From: Gordionus sp. m RMFG-2023
Lineage: Eukaryota > Nematomorpha > Gordioida > Chordodea > Parachordodidae
Assembly: GCF_954871325.1 (NCBI RefSeq)
Contig: NC_088775.1
Location: 43,067,561 to 43,131,560 of the forward strand
Reading direction: 5' to 3'
Length of the DNA: 64,000 nt
Part shown: positions 23,720 to 36,575 of the stretch, piece after piece
Layout of the letters: each line of letters opens with the position of its first letter
How positions within the stretch are numbered: position 1 is the first letter of the stretch
The notes under the pieces: generated by a model
The model's input: the letters and a program-made list of their open reading frames with translations, nothing else
What the model was told of the DNA's origin: nothing
The model's database searches: none
Translations under genes and position numbers: made by a program

Positions 23720-24680
23720 CCAAAAATAAGAAATAATATAGATGCAAACAGTTGCGGCAATGGTAATCATGTAGTACAACATTCACAGAGCTACATATCA
23801 TCACAATATGAATAGAATCTTTTCCCCATAATATTTAACCTCCGAGATAAATGAAAACTTTAGGTGTAGAACAAAAATGAGCAAGGCTATCATCAATGTT
23901 TTAGAACCTGAATCCAGGAGGTCAATTCTTGACGATTTGAAAGATCGGCTTACATATGCAATTCTAACAGATGCATCTAATAAGGGAAATATTAAAACAT
24001 TTCCCTTGATCCTCCGCTATTTCAACAAAAGGTCGCTTCAATAAAACTATTAAATTTTTTCCCCTTAAATAGTGAATAATCCAAAGACATAACTTACCAA
24101 ATAATGGTAAATATAGCAGATTCGGGATTATCAATGAATTGCATGTCAGCTTTCTGATATGATAATGCCTAAGTGGATTTGGCAAAAAACGTGTATTTAC
24201 AGAATTGAGTCAGCCCAATGTTGGTTTGACATGTTCCTAATACCCGTCATCGATAGAATTTTAAAATTTTACAAATCTTTAAAAAAATATTTCTTATATA
24301 AATTATAAAATCTGTCCTAACATTTTGAAATTTTTTTACAAGAATGAATGGCAGAGGTATATTTAGGAATAATTTCACATGTAGGAAATCTACTACATGT
24401 TGTTAATATGAAGTTGAAATTAGAAGAATCTTTTTTTAATATAGATTCACAAAATTATGCTGCAGATGTGTTCATAATTTAAAGATTGACAATAAATTTT
24501 ATGGCGCCATTATTAAAAATTTATTAAAATGTTCAAATATTTTAAAAATATCGATAGACATTGATGTCTTGTTTGAGGAGATTGTAATGCTCTCTATTTT
24601 TGATTGTGCCAGATTCAAAACATTGATTTTAGAATGTAAAATATATATTTATTTTTTGCGAATGTATAAATAAGATTTTA
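23720..24680 (+). pseudogene. hAT transposase remnant, plus-strand copy
   Basis: Diverged inverted copy of the transposase interior on the minus strand at 24840-26290. Shared blocks include the region around CATGTAGTACAACATTCACA, CTTTTCCCCATAATATTTAA, CTTACATATGCAATTCTAAC and TTATGGCGCCATTATTAAAA. All frames are broken by many stops, so only short peptides such as LFPIIFN can be aligned. It carries no C-terminal dimerisation motif of its own. Confidence 0.6.
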
Positions 24681-24779
24681 TAAAATATAAAAAAAATATG
24701 GAAAATTATAAAGTTATAATGTTAATTATATTTTATTTGAGATTTAAATAATGGAACTAAACGTTTACCGTCGTTACTA

Positions 24780-26290
24780 GATATTTATAAAATTCCTGGC
24801 ATGACATATTATAATTTAACAATTAGCTCGGCCTCTAATGTTGTTAAGCAATCCGATTTCTCTCCTTACTTCAGGCAGTCCTTATCAAGCTAAAAATGCG
24901 CTCCGATGAGGCATTAGAATGAGGTAAGGAGAAAACTTACTATTTCCAATTATGGGGATTTATTGTTATTACGAAAAAATTCCACCCATTTCTCCTTTGC
25001 TTTTAGACCATCTAACTTTAAGTATTTTGGAGAATCATAAAATATAGAGAGAATTACAATCTCCTCAAACAAGAAATCAATGTCTTTCGGTATTTTTAAT
25101 ATATTTATTAAATTATAAAAAATATCAATTGATGGTTTCTGTTCCAAGGTCATAATATTTGTAAATAGTTATTAAAATCAAATTTTGATTGTAAATATTC
25201 AAAAATTGTCTTAATAAAATATCTGCTTCATTTAAAAATATAATAAGAGTATTATTTGAACATTTTAATATAATATTTTTGGCAATAGCGCCATAAAATT
25301 TATTACCAATTTTTAACTGTAGAGATGAACAGAGCTGTAGCATGATTTTGTGAATCTTTATTAATAAAGAATCTTCTGATTACAACTGAATATTAACTGC
25401 ATGAAATAGATTTCCAAAATGTTAAACTAATCCCAAATATGCTTCTGCCATTTCATCCTCGAAAAAATTTTTCAATAGGACAGCTTTTAAAATCTTTATT
25501 TAAGAAGCATTTTTTTAAGGGTTCGTTAAATTTTAAAATTCTATCTATGGCAGGTATTAATGATAACCACCTGATAGGTACATATCGCAACAACTCACAC
25601 CATTCCAAGTCAGACCACTCCACCAACTCTTTTAATTCATTAACTCTTTTAGTTGATGAACTAAATCGTTAAAACATTTCATCACAATTATTTCGACATC
25701 CCCGGATAGTACATTCATTGCCTTCTTGCAAGAATTGTGTAGTATATGACATATACAGCCAATGGTAATTCATTATTGTGGTGCCTCAATTTCATAAATA
25801 CACTTTTGTTTTTGTCAAAATTCACAGAGTCATTATCAGTGCAGAAAGCTAACATGCAACTCATTGATAACCCTGAATCAGCTATATTTACCTGTGGTTA
25901 GCTATATCGTTAAATTTTTACTATATGAGGAAAAATTTTTTAACAGTTTTATTGAAATGCCCTTATTCTTCTTGAAATAGCGAAGTATCAAGCGAAATTT
26001 TTTAATATTTCCCTGCATCTGTTAGAATTGCATATGGATGCCCATCTTTCAAATTCTAGAATTGCACATGAACTCAGGTCCTATCATTTTTGTTCTACCA
26101 TAAGTAAGGTTTGCACTTATATTGGAGTCATTTAATATTATGGGGAAAAGATTCGACCCACATTGTGATGCTTGATAGCTTGTGAATGTTGAACTACATG
26201 ATGGGTGTATACGATTTCCGCAACTGTAGTTGCATCTGTATAATTTATTAATTTTGGATAATATTTTTGTATTGCAATCGATGTTGTTAT
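24780..26290 (-). pseudogene. hAT transposase pseudogene, minus-strand copy
   Basis: The clearest part is the C-terminal dimerisation region near 24880-24930, LPHSNASSERIFSLIRTA, the hATC signature with the conserved SERIFS. Further upstream come stretches that stay open for 65-72 codons (24950-25343, including EEIVILSIF and KAKEKWVEFFRN), then IGCICHILHNSCKKA near 25740 and VVQHSQAIKHH near 26190, as in the animal hAT family with C.aHiLHN motifs. Several stops and frame changes interrupt it. A third short copy of part of it (minus) is at 26950-27080. In life it would bind the TIRs and catalyse excision; this copy is dead. Confidence 0.7.
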
Positions 26291-26516
26291 ACTCCCCCCC
26301 CCCCCCATACTGACTTATATGAATGAAAATTATTTATATATTAAAAACGTTTAAATACTAAAAAAAAATTGCGGGAGAAATTAAAAAATTGCGGTAGATT
26401 TTGCGGTAGATTTTTGCGGGAAATTTCCATTTGCGGTTTGCGGGAGTGAGATGTCTGCATGTAAACTAAAAAATTGCGGGAGTCTCCCGCTGATGGGGGG
26501 AGACATGGCAACCCTG

Positions 26517-27129
26517 TTTAGACCTGGTAAATATAAAATTAAAAATAATTTTCCAAAATTAATAATAATTCGAAGAAATGGCAGGTGGATATATACTAAA
26601 ATAAAATATTGACAATTTATATTATATTCAGGGTGGAGGGGGGGGGGGGGTATAGGATCCATAAATAGAATTTATTTATTTTCTTGCTAAACATAAAAAA
26701 AAGTTTTATTATTATTTGGATTTGACATGTCTGCTATATAATTATAATAACAATAAATGATTTATTATTTAGAAATAAGTTGTTAAAATTAAGAAAATAA
26801 AATATATAAATATGTTATTTTAAATTATGCGAATTTCAGAAAAACTAATTTGAATGGGATAAACAAAACAACTTATAATAAATCACAAATGAATAAATTG
26901 TGATAATTTAAAATTATATAAATTTTTAATGCATATAAGATACTAAGAATTCCTGATGGGATTAATATTACGAAAAAATTATACCCATTTCTCCAATGCC
27001 TTTAGACCTTATATTTTGGAGAATCATAAAAAATAGAGAGCATAATAATTTTCTCCAACTAGATCGGTATGTTTAATATATTTATCATAAGCCCACTAAG
27101 TGGGATAAAAAGGGAAGGAGTGGCTAACG
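26517..27129. other. No gene; poly-G tract and a hAT fragment
   Basis: AT-rich with a G homopolymer of about 14 bases near 26637-26650. A fragment at 26950-27080 repeats the ACCCATTTCTCC ... GGAGAATCATAAAA part of the hAT transposase at 25000. Otherwise nothing is seen. Confidence 0.5.
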
Positions 27130-29330
27130 ATTACTAACAGATTTAGCCCTAATGGCGTCTTAGAAAAGCAAATGCTATGAAATATGGTGAATTAGAACCC
27201 ATTAATTTTTATTCCTTGGATGTTCTACGCAAGTGCAAACAATCTCTTTAAAATAAATATAACATTAAATCAGAAAGCATAATCAATCAATTATCATATC
27301 TAAAATATACACAAAAGTATTTACCCAGTATAATCAATATATCCTGTGATAAATTTTTTGTGCACTACTGGTTACCAGAACAAATGATAACTTTTAATAA
27401 ATATTGCCAAGATACTAATGTATTCATAATACTAATAGATTCCACAGGTACCTTAGTAAAAAAATTAAGTCGACCATATGATCAAACATCTGGGGTTTTT
27501 ACTTAGGAGTAATCAATTTAAAAGTAAAATCTTGGCAATCTCTAGTGTAGATGTTATCAGAAGCCCATGATATTAATCACATTTCACATTGGCTGAATGT
27601 ATGGGTGCATAGAGGTGCTAAGATACTTAAATTTGTTGTAATTGAACATTCATTAGCTTTATTGTGGGCTGTTACTAGATCGCTAGCAAATTTTTTTATC
27701 TTAAGTCATATATTGAATATTCATTTAATATAATATTAGACCAAAGGATATTTATTAGAATAAATTATGCTCATTGTATCAAACTGATAAGTAGATGGCC
27801 TAGTTTATATAAAAACCTCGTGTATTTAGAGAATTTTATATTCGTTCCGTTGCTATTCTAATAAAATCCGCTTCTTTTAAAGAGGCGAAAATGCTAATAG
27901 AATCCATTCTTATTGTATGTAATAGTGAATTTTTTGGGACCAAAATTTGTCCTGACTTACGCTGAATGCTAAAAAATATCTAAAAAATGTAATCTCTGGA
28001 ATGGAAGAATTAAACATTAGCATATTAGATGAACTTGAGGATGAAATAATCATTGACTTAAATGTATATATTAATGTAATTTGCTGGATAGAAAGTATTA
28101 AAAATAAAGCCATATCAAAATGTATCATATCATTTAAAGAAGAAAATTATTAACCCAGAAATTAAATTTATGTAATTTTTTAAAGACCTATTCTTTATGC
28201 AATCACATTATAATTATGGACAAGCTATATCTTCTGCATCAAATGTTAAAAGTTATTTTAATAATTTGAAAAATAGAACATTTAAATTCATAATGTTACT
28301 TATACCTATTGATAAATTTTTCTGCAAACATTTTCTAATATAATTGAGGAAAAGGATACCGTAGAAAGTATTATACCACAAGAAACAGAGAATTTACAAA
28401 TTTCTACTTTAGTAGTAAAATTTTAAATGAGAAAAAAGTGTCCTATGATGAAGATTTATTGGAAAGGTTTAGTAGATAAACCAACCATAAAAATGAATGG
28501 AGCATATTGCCCTGAAATATTGCATGTAATTGAAGGGGCCAAGATTAAATTAAGCATGTCGAAAAATGGGAATCTTACCACAATAAATAGACCTTTAAAA
28601 CTAGGATCTAATAGATATATAATCAGTAATACATGTCCTATTGATAGTTTATCACAAGCATTAGCAGTAGCGTTTTTTGATAATTTAAAAATTAATATAT
28701 TTAAAGAGTGTATAGAATATTTTGTTTAGCATGGGGGTAATAATAATACATATAAGATAAGGTCTGATTTATTATTAAAATTATTTGATAAAACTAAGAT
28801 TAGTAATGGTTTGTATACATTGTCTTGCGAATCAACAATATATATATTATAGAAAAATGTTATAAAGATAATAATGTAACCGATATTTTTAAATGTAATA
28901 ATAAAGAATGTTTACAACCGGAGAATTTTTTAGAAATCATATGTTTACCAATAAATCTAGATATTATAAATAATATAGGTTTTGAAAGCTTGGGTATTGC
29001 AATTCAAGACGCATTAACTCTTTTAAGATGTAAATCGTGTAAAATACCGGACCCCTTATCCTTAGTCCATAAATACCAATTTCACGAACAAATTATAATT
29101 GACACTACTTGTTGTGAAAGTTCTAAATTAATTAATTTCCCTAGATTTATAAATTTAGGAGATACATTATATACTTTAAGAGCTGTTATAGTATTTATTC
29201 ATCCTGTTGCTTCTTCAATTCAGGGATCGGTCATTATATATGTTATTTCAAACGGTTAGATGGAAAGATAAGAAATATATAATGATCTATCAAAATCAAT
29301 TATATGTAAGAAGATAGCCAAGAAGAAGTT
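27130..29330 (+). pseudogene. Mutator-like transposase pseudogene with ubiquitin-protease-like C-terminus
   Basis: A degraded DNA-transposon protein. Near 27306-27505 one frame reads INISCDKFFVHYWLPEQ and VFIILIDSTGTLVKKLSRPY, matching the first-Asp region of MULE-type DDE transposases found in arthropods. At 27551-27733 comes MLSEAHDINHISHWLNVWVH and VVIEHSLALLWAV, the segment around the second acidic residue. The C-terminal part (28427-29259) has CPEILHVIEGA and ISNTCPIDSLSQALAVAF, which resembles the catalytic Cys box of ubiquitin-specific proteases. Near 29227 a shifted frame reads IGHYICYF, resembling their GHY His box. At least four frame breaks and several stops are present. The MULE label rests on motif memory. 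Peptidase-like function is an inference. Confidence 0.6.
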
Positions 29331-29489
29331 ACATGTCATGCGATTTTATTTAACATGTGTTAGCTACTTGTATACAATTTTTAAATTCCTTATCTCTTTC
29401 ATAAATAGCTCTAATAGTTTCCTACTTATTTTTTAACTTAACTTATGTCGTAATTCCAATGTAAAAATTATTGTGGTAATAAAAATTTT

Positions 29490-30322
29490 CTTGACTTTTA
29501 ATTTTTTTTATAATGTCTTTCTTTATTAATATATCAGAAATGTGCTTCAAAATATAAAATATATTTCCAATTTATGAATTGATCCTCTGCTAAGTCTGCC
29601 CATAATATGTTCACGTAAACAATTATTCATAACATGTCATTTACCTATTTTGCTCATTACTTTTAATATATTTCCCATGTTCAATCTAACCGTCTGGAAT
29701 GAAATATTTAATGACAAATCTTTGATGAAGCTAAATGAAAACTGTTCGATACCCCCTAAATATAAAAATCTAGTAAATTTTTAATTTTAAACTCCCACAC
29801 CTAATATTTTTATTTACAACTTGTTCATGAATAAGGTAATTATGGAGTAAGGATATAGGTTCGTGATTTACAGAATGTTATCTGAGATTCATCTTGAATT
29901 ATAAAATTCAATCTTTCAAAACAATCTATTGGCAAACATATGATTTCTAAGAAATTCTCCAGTCTTTTCATTTAAAAATTCGGTTACAGTATAAGTATGT
30001 TCATAATATATTTCTATAATATAATATATTGTTGATTCATAAGACAATCTATACAAATCATTATTAACCTTAGTTTTATCAAACAATTTTAATAATAAAC
30101 CACTTTTCGAAACAAAATATTATATAAACTCTTAAAATATATTATTTTCTAAATTATCAAAAAACATTTTATATAATTGCTATCGCAGCAGATCATTGCT
30201 TATGCTTGTGATAAACTATTAATAAGGCATGTATTGTTAATTATATATCTATTAAATCCTAGCTTTTAAGGCAGGGGCGTCGCTAGCCTTTATATATATC
30301 TATTAAATCCTAGCTTTTAAGG
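29490..30322 (-). pseudogene. Second Mutator-like copy, inverted, C-terminal half
   Basis: Diverged reverse-orientation copy of about 28430-29330. For example, the minus strand near 30170-30260 repeats the ACTAGGATCTAATAGATATA ... GATAGTTTATCACAAGC block of the plus copy (the NTCPIDSLSQ region). It is cut at 30322 by the TIR element that starts at 30323 and resumes beyond 47462. Heavily broken, no frame kept. Confidence 0.6.
30254..30322. repeat. 51-bp direct duplication spanning an insertion junction
   Basis: The stretch TCTATTAAATCCTAGC...CAGGGGCGTCG occurs twice in tandem (about 30247-30292 and 30298-30343). Each copy contains flank, the octamer TTTTAAGG and the first bases of the inserted TIR element. 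The duplication therefore arose after the insertion, by slippage or unequal repair. Confidence 0.8.
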
Positions 30323-30414
30323 CAGGGGCGTCGTTAGCCTTTACAATCTGAGGGGGCTCAACTAAAAAAAATTTTATGGGGTCGAAGCCCCCCATACCCC
30401 CTATATTAATATAT

Positions 30415-30713
30415 TAATAGAATGAAATAATGAATAAAAGAATTGAATAAATTGTGCGCGATTGTATTGAATAATTAAGGAAGAATGATGATTTTATTTT
30501 CAATAAGATTAAAAAAACAAAAGGTGAAAGTAATCATAATCATTTTAGTATATATATTCAAAATTAGCATCAATTTAATATTAAAATAAAAAACTATTGT
30601 ATAACTTTTCAAAAACATCAATTTAATATTAAATATAATATAATATATCGTTTAAGCCTTAAGTCTTCTACAATACAAAATCCATTAATAAACATTGTTA
30701 TTTGTATTTAACA
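30415..30713 (-). repeat. 3' LTR of Gypsy-2
   Basis: 299-bp direct repeat of 38690-38987. The purine-rich stretch GGGGGTGATGCA on the minus strand just inside (30714-30730) is the likely polypurine tract. TATAT lies outside. Confidence 0.9.
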
Positions 30714-30879
30714 TGCATCACCCCCAAAAAAAAAATATTAAAAAATAAATTAAGCAATGACAATACAATTGGTAATACGAAATAATTTTTAAAAAATCTC
30801 AACTCAAAAATTTTTTTTTTTGGACTAAGTGACAAATACACTCGCTTGGCATGCGGGAGGTAATTTAAAAGTACTTTTA

Positions 30880-31225
30880 TAATATTATCTGGGTCAGAGG
30901 ATTAATATGTAATAACAACAATCAATCTGTGAAAGAGGTGAGGGGGAAAAAGACGTATTGGTATAAATTTTGTTTCTGTAATGTTGGGTCAGAGGATTCA
31001 TAAACAACCACATTGTGAATGGGGGAAGGGAAATTTTTGTCCTAAAATTTGTTTCTATAATATTCTATGAGTAAGAGGATTAAAATTTTGTGAAGGGGGA
31101 AAGGGGAACATGTAATTGTTAAAATAATATTATGTCAGAGGATTAATCTTGTGACGGGGGAAAGGGAAACATGTAATGTTTTATACTTTGTTTAAATATT
31201 GGGTCAGAGGATTAATTTTGTGAAG
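30880..31225. repeat. Imperfect tandem repeat between integrase and 3' LTR of Gypsy-2
   Basis: Five units of about 60-95 bp, each opening near GGGTCAGAGGATTAAT (30892, 30985, 31068, 31130, 31198) and most containing GTGAAGGGGGAAAGGG and ACATGTAAT. Same position in the element as the 71-bp repeat of Gypsy-1, but a different sequence. Confidence 0.75.
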
Positions 31226-32830
31226 TCTTTAAAATTTAGTTCTATAATCACAGTCATTGTCTCTTAGAAAACTCAACTTCCATCTCAAATCGCTTCCTAA
31301 TAATATAAAAGCAGGGGATAATTTAGTTATCGAATGTGTGGTATTACGATAATTTAATAAAACATCTTCTAAAATTTTATCATCCCAGCCACCTAATTTA
31401 TAAATCATATTTTTTGCAGATCGTACCACTCTTTCAGCCATACCATTTGAAAAAAAATGGTATGCAGGAGTACAAATATGTGTTATACCTTTTTTTATTA
31501 AAAAATTTTTAAAATCAAAAGACCTAAAAGCTGGTCCATTGTCGGAAACCAACTCTACTGGATGACCAAATCTGATTATTTAAAACCAAAATAGCGGTAA
31601 AAGAGTTAATGTTCTTAACCTTAATAATCTCCAGCCAGCGAGAGTACCCATCAATCATTACAAATCCATAAAAATTCTTAATAGGACCAAAAAAATCAAC
31701 ATAAACTCGGTACCATGGCACGTTCGGCTGTACCCAATAATTTTGTTTAACTTTCGGTAATTTAGGCGCATTAACCATACACATGTTGCACCTAAAACCA
31801 TTTCTTTAATATCTTTAGTCACTCCAGACCACCAAAAATATCTTTCCATCATATCTAACATCCTAAGCAATCCAATATGACCCTCATGTAGCACCTTAAG
31901 AAAATCTTTTCTTAGACTATGAGGAACAACAATTTGTTTTCCCTTAGAAATACAATCATTCTTAATGTTCAACAATTTTACCAACGCCTTATAACCTTTA
32001 ATCTGCGAATGATCTCCATCTCCATTCAAAACGAATTTCTTAACTCTTATTAATTCAGAATCTACCAAAGTTTCTTTTTTTATCAGATCTAAATTATTAA
32101 TTATTATTACATCTTTCTCAAAATCATCAACACTAAAAAAACACACTACATCTTTAGCAATTAGCCTTGATAACCCATCAGGAATAATCTGATCTTTATC
32201 CCTCCTATAATAAATGTCAAAATCAAATCCAGCTAAACAAAAGTCCCATTTTTGTAACCTTGAAGACATATTGTATAGTTTAACTGGATCTGATCCAAAC
32301 AAATTAACAAGAGGTTAATGATCCGTTTAACTTTTCTCCCCACTACATATTCCCTCCATTTCTTAACAGCTAAAACAATAGATAATCCTTCTTTCTCAAT
32401 AATAGAATAACCTTTTTCAGCACCAGCAAGCTTTGGACATAAATTCAATTTGTCTTTCATGACCATCTACTTCTACGTGAAATAAGACTGCACCCATGCC
32501 TTTATTTGAAGCATCAGTTAAAATAAACAAATTCTTATTTCTATCATAATGCGCAAGAACTGGTGCATTACACAATCTTTCTCTAATCTCGTAAAAACTA
32601 GCATTTTCATTAACTCCCCAGTGAAAATTTTTACCCTTTTTAAGCAATTCATATAAATTAGTTGCTATTTCGAAAAACCTCTTATAAATCTCGAATAATA
32701 ATTCATAAGACCCAGCCAAGAATGTAATTCATCCTTATTATTAGGTTCAGTCATGGTACTTATCGGATAAATCTTTTCTTTGATTGGCTGTATCCCTTTG
32801 TCACTTATTAAGTAACCTAAATATTTAATA

Positions 32831-34737
32831 AGGGGAGACCGGGGATGGTTGGGACATTTTTCGTTCAAACCTTAATAATTTTAATATTAATAGACTAATT
32901 TGAATAATTAAAACATCTTCTGAATCCCAGAAGTATAGGCTATTTGAAATAATTAATATATATTTTATGAAGATTATATTTTTTTAGAAAATTGAATTTA
33001 AAAAAAAATATTTTTGTCCCAACCATAACAGACTCTGTGTACGTTGGGACACACATATGTGATAGTTGGGACACTCATGAAATAGAGGTCTAAATAAATT
33101 TAAAATCAGTAATCCAGTAATACTAGAGACTATGACACATTTGATTTTATTGATAATATTGAAATTCATAATCAATAACTATATAAAAAAAATTTTAGCA
33201 AAATTTAGGAAATTTATTTTGGTAAAAACAAATTGTATGGGTGGAATTTTTTTATTATATTTTATTGCTACTTGATAGGCCAATTCTTTAACCTAAATAA
33301 AATACATAATATATAAATTAAAATGATTTATAAAAAAAAATTTATGTGAAAAATAGGATTATCATAATGATACCGATTTCTCAAATTAATAATAAAATGT
33401 TAATTTCATAATTGGGAAAATTATCATAATGAGAATCTATAAACAAGTTAAAAAATTTAAGTATGAAATGAACATTTTATTATTAATTTAATATTGTGAT
33501 TAATGATATTCATTTAAAAGATGAAACAAGTTAATAAATTTTAATAATGAATATTTTAAATGATTGATTATTCACAATACCAAATGATTCATTATTCACA
33601 ATGCTAAATAATAATTTTAAATGATTCATTATTAACAATACTAAATTATTCTTTATTTACAAAACTTAATGATTCATTATTCACAATGCTAAATTAATAA
33701 TTTTAAATGATATTCATTATTAACAATACTAAATAATTCATTATTCACAATACCAAATGATTCTTTATTCACAATACTAAATTATTCATTATTCACATAA
33801 ATTATAAAATTTATTAACTTGTTTATAGATTCTCATTGTGAATAATGATATTATTTTAAATGAGAAATCTCAGGATAAGAATAAATAAATTTCATTAAGC
33901 CTCTAAAGGAATAGAATATAATTTTACTTTAATCATTGCATATAAAATATTAAATTAAAATCTAGTAATTAGATGCTCTTATTAACCTTTTTTTTGGTAA
34001 GTCCATAAAAATTTTCAGAGGATTTTAATATGTAATTAGCTGTATTTTCTTCCTCCACTTTATTAAAAACACATTTGTGATTTGAATATCCCATTGTGTG
34101 AATTGAATTATTTTCATTTTTCCTCTTTTTTGATAAATATATTACTATATTAGATTTTAGAATGCCTAAAAAATATATATAATAATATAAATAATCTTAC
34201 CTGTAAGTAATGATAACTTTCTGACTGAGGCTGTTGGATATAAAATTAAAGCATTTTCATACTCTTCTGTACAATCCTTTTTATTGTAATTCCCATCACT
34301 AGTAAATGATAAAATGAGCTAAAATGGCGTGTCCCAACTACACTATGACCAACTATGACCGAGCCCACTAACTTTATAAATATCATCCAAAATCATATTA
34401 ATTCATGTTTGTTGATTCTAAAAGTTTGCCAGAATGGAATATAGGGTTTAAACTTTCCTAAAATCTATTTATTATGATTTTTAAAGCTTTACATATAAAT
34501 ATAAACGATAAAGTTTGCAAATATTTTTTATTACTTTTGGTATGCCAAAACACATTTTATTCTGTAAAAATTAAAATACTAAATATTTTTCAAATCATTT
34601 TTAGCCAATCATGTATGACGTAATTATCTATGTTAGGCTCAAATTTCCAGTCTTATAAAATATTAGCTCAAATTATAATTAGAGTATCCTAACGTTCCCC
34701 TGTACTCAATATACCCCGGTCTCCCCTATCTTTGCTA
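32831..34737. mobile_element. TIR element with GGGGAGACCGGGG ends, inside Gypsy-2 pol
   Basis: Ends AGGGGAGACCGGGGATGG and (other strand) AGGGGAGACCGGGGTATAT are inverted repeats. Subterminal GGTTGGGACA/GTCCCAACC motifs occur repeatedly near 32850-33070 and 34330. The middle (33530-33840) has ATTCATTATTCACAAT repeats. No transposase. The flanking duplication is at most 2-3 bp (AT-rich) and cannot be fixed, so the superfamily is unassigned. It is later than the gypsy element it interrupts. Confidence 0.8.
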
Positions 34738-36575
34738 AATTCACTTTTTTAAATATTTCCAAAACCATATTCCAACATTCTTATAAACACTTTTCTTAAT
34801 TTGTTAAAATGATCTTCTTTATCCTTACCAAAAATTAGCAAATCATCTAAATAATAAATAACGTTGTTAATGTCAGAAAAAATTTCGTCCATGTTCTTTT
34901 GAAAATAAGCAGTAGATACTGTTAGACCAAAAGGTAACCTGTTAAATTTAAAAAGACCCTTGTGGGTTGAAACGGTCAAAAATTTGGAAGTTTCTTTAGA
35001 AACAGGAATTTGCAAATATGCCGATGAAAAATCTATTTTCGAGAATATTTTTCCAATTCCTACTTTAGAAATTATGTCACTTATCCTTGGAAGTGGATAT
35101 TCAAACCTTTCTAATTGTGGATTTACGGTTACTCTAAAATCAGCACAAACTCTCAACGCATTATCTTTCTTTTTAACCAATACTAAAGGGGTGACCCATT
35201 GAGAAAATCTCACAGGGGTTATTATACCCTGTTGACCAGTGGCGTCGCTAGGGGGCGCAGGTGCACGAGCCCCCTCTGAAAAATTTGAATAGCCCCCTGA
35301 AGCAAAAAAAATTTTTTTTAATGGCTCCTTAATATCCCCTTGAACTAAAAATAAATTTTTTTGATTGCCCACTGAATGATTTCTTTTATAATTCTAAGTA
35401 ATATATAGATATGATTTTATTATTTAGAAATTAATAAGACTATTTAAATGAATATTATTTTAAATATTAGATTAGATTAATACATATAAATTATATTTTC
35501 ACTATGTCAGCTTGCAATCAAATTCTGTATTAAAAATATAATATCAATAACTCACTAAATATTAATTTAGCTTTAACAGTTGAAGTTTAATTGACTTTTA
35601 TTATTTAAATTATTATTTAACCCTAATTAAATAAATATAATCATTTATTATTTGAAAATTAACAAATTTAATATTGTAATTAGCCGAGTTCAAAATGACT
35701 AATCAACTGTATATTTATTTTGAAATTTTATTATGTCCATATAAGTATAAGAGATTTCTTTATAAAAAGTAAGTAGACATAGTTTATAATCCTCTACTAT
35801 ATACAGTTGTTATTAAAATATTAGATATAATGCCACTTATATAGACGTATTTGACAGTTATATAATATATTACAGTTAATATTTTAATAAATTATACTAA
35901 TAAATGGTTTTGATAACAAATATAATAACAGATTGCATTCAAGTCAAGTATTTAACGCCATCTATTTTAAATAATTTTGAAATTAAACATTTTATTATTC
36001 ATCCTGCAATAGATGTAATAAATTTGATATCTTTTCCTATCTTTTTTCACGTTTTTTTAGGAAAGCTATTTTTTTTCTTTTTCGAAAAACAGTCTTGATT
36101 TAAATTTTTAATACAAGTATATTTTTGATATTATTACAAACTACTATTATTTAAGATATAATATACCAAGGTGGTGCGACAATATATAAAATCTTAATTG
36201 TTTCATCATATCATTCTGGTCATTATTTTATAGTTAGAAAATGTTTCATTTCTAATATGGTATTGCCGTGTAAATAACTCTAGGCTTCAATATATTTGCA
36301 TAATTATTTCTTCCAAAGATATTTAGTGTTTTTATTTTATCAATTTATCCAACATAATAAATTCTGATATTAGTTTACATCGTGAGTGTCATATTACTGC
36401 AAATTAACCAGCATCTATTATTTGTGTTGCTATGTAATTTAAGTTTATTACTATAACGGCTGAGAGCATATAATTATATATTTTAGATAAACAATAATGG
36501 TCAACTGTGTAGTCATTAATATATCATTTAAAATGAAAGATAATCTTTTAGAAATTTAATATCTCACAAATTTTC

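Larger units (their letters stand above)
22360..26516. mobile_element. hAT element with GCGGGAG-rich ends (hAT-D)
   Basis: Ends CAGAGTTGCCAGGTC (left) and, from the right on the other strand, CAGGGTTGCCATGTCTCC are inverted repeats. The flanking octamers TTCAGACT and TTTAGACC match at 6 of 8 positions, a decayed target duplication. Both ends carry repeated TTGCGGGAGA-type subterminal motifs. The interior holds hAT transposase remains in two orientations (plus 23720-24680, minus 24840-26290) and a complete smaller element at 22845-23663. It inserted just 3' of the LINE fragment. Old and inactive. Confidence 0.75.
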
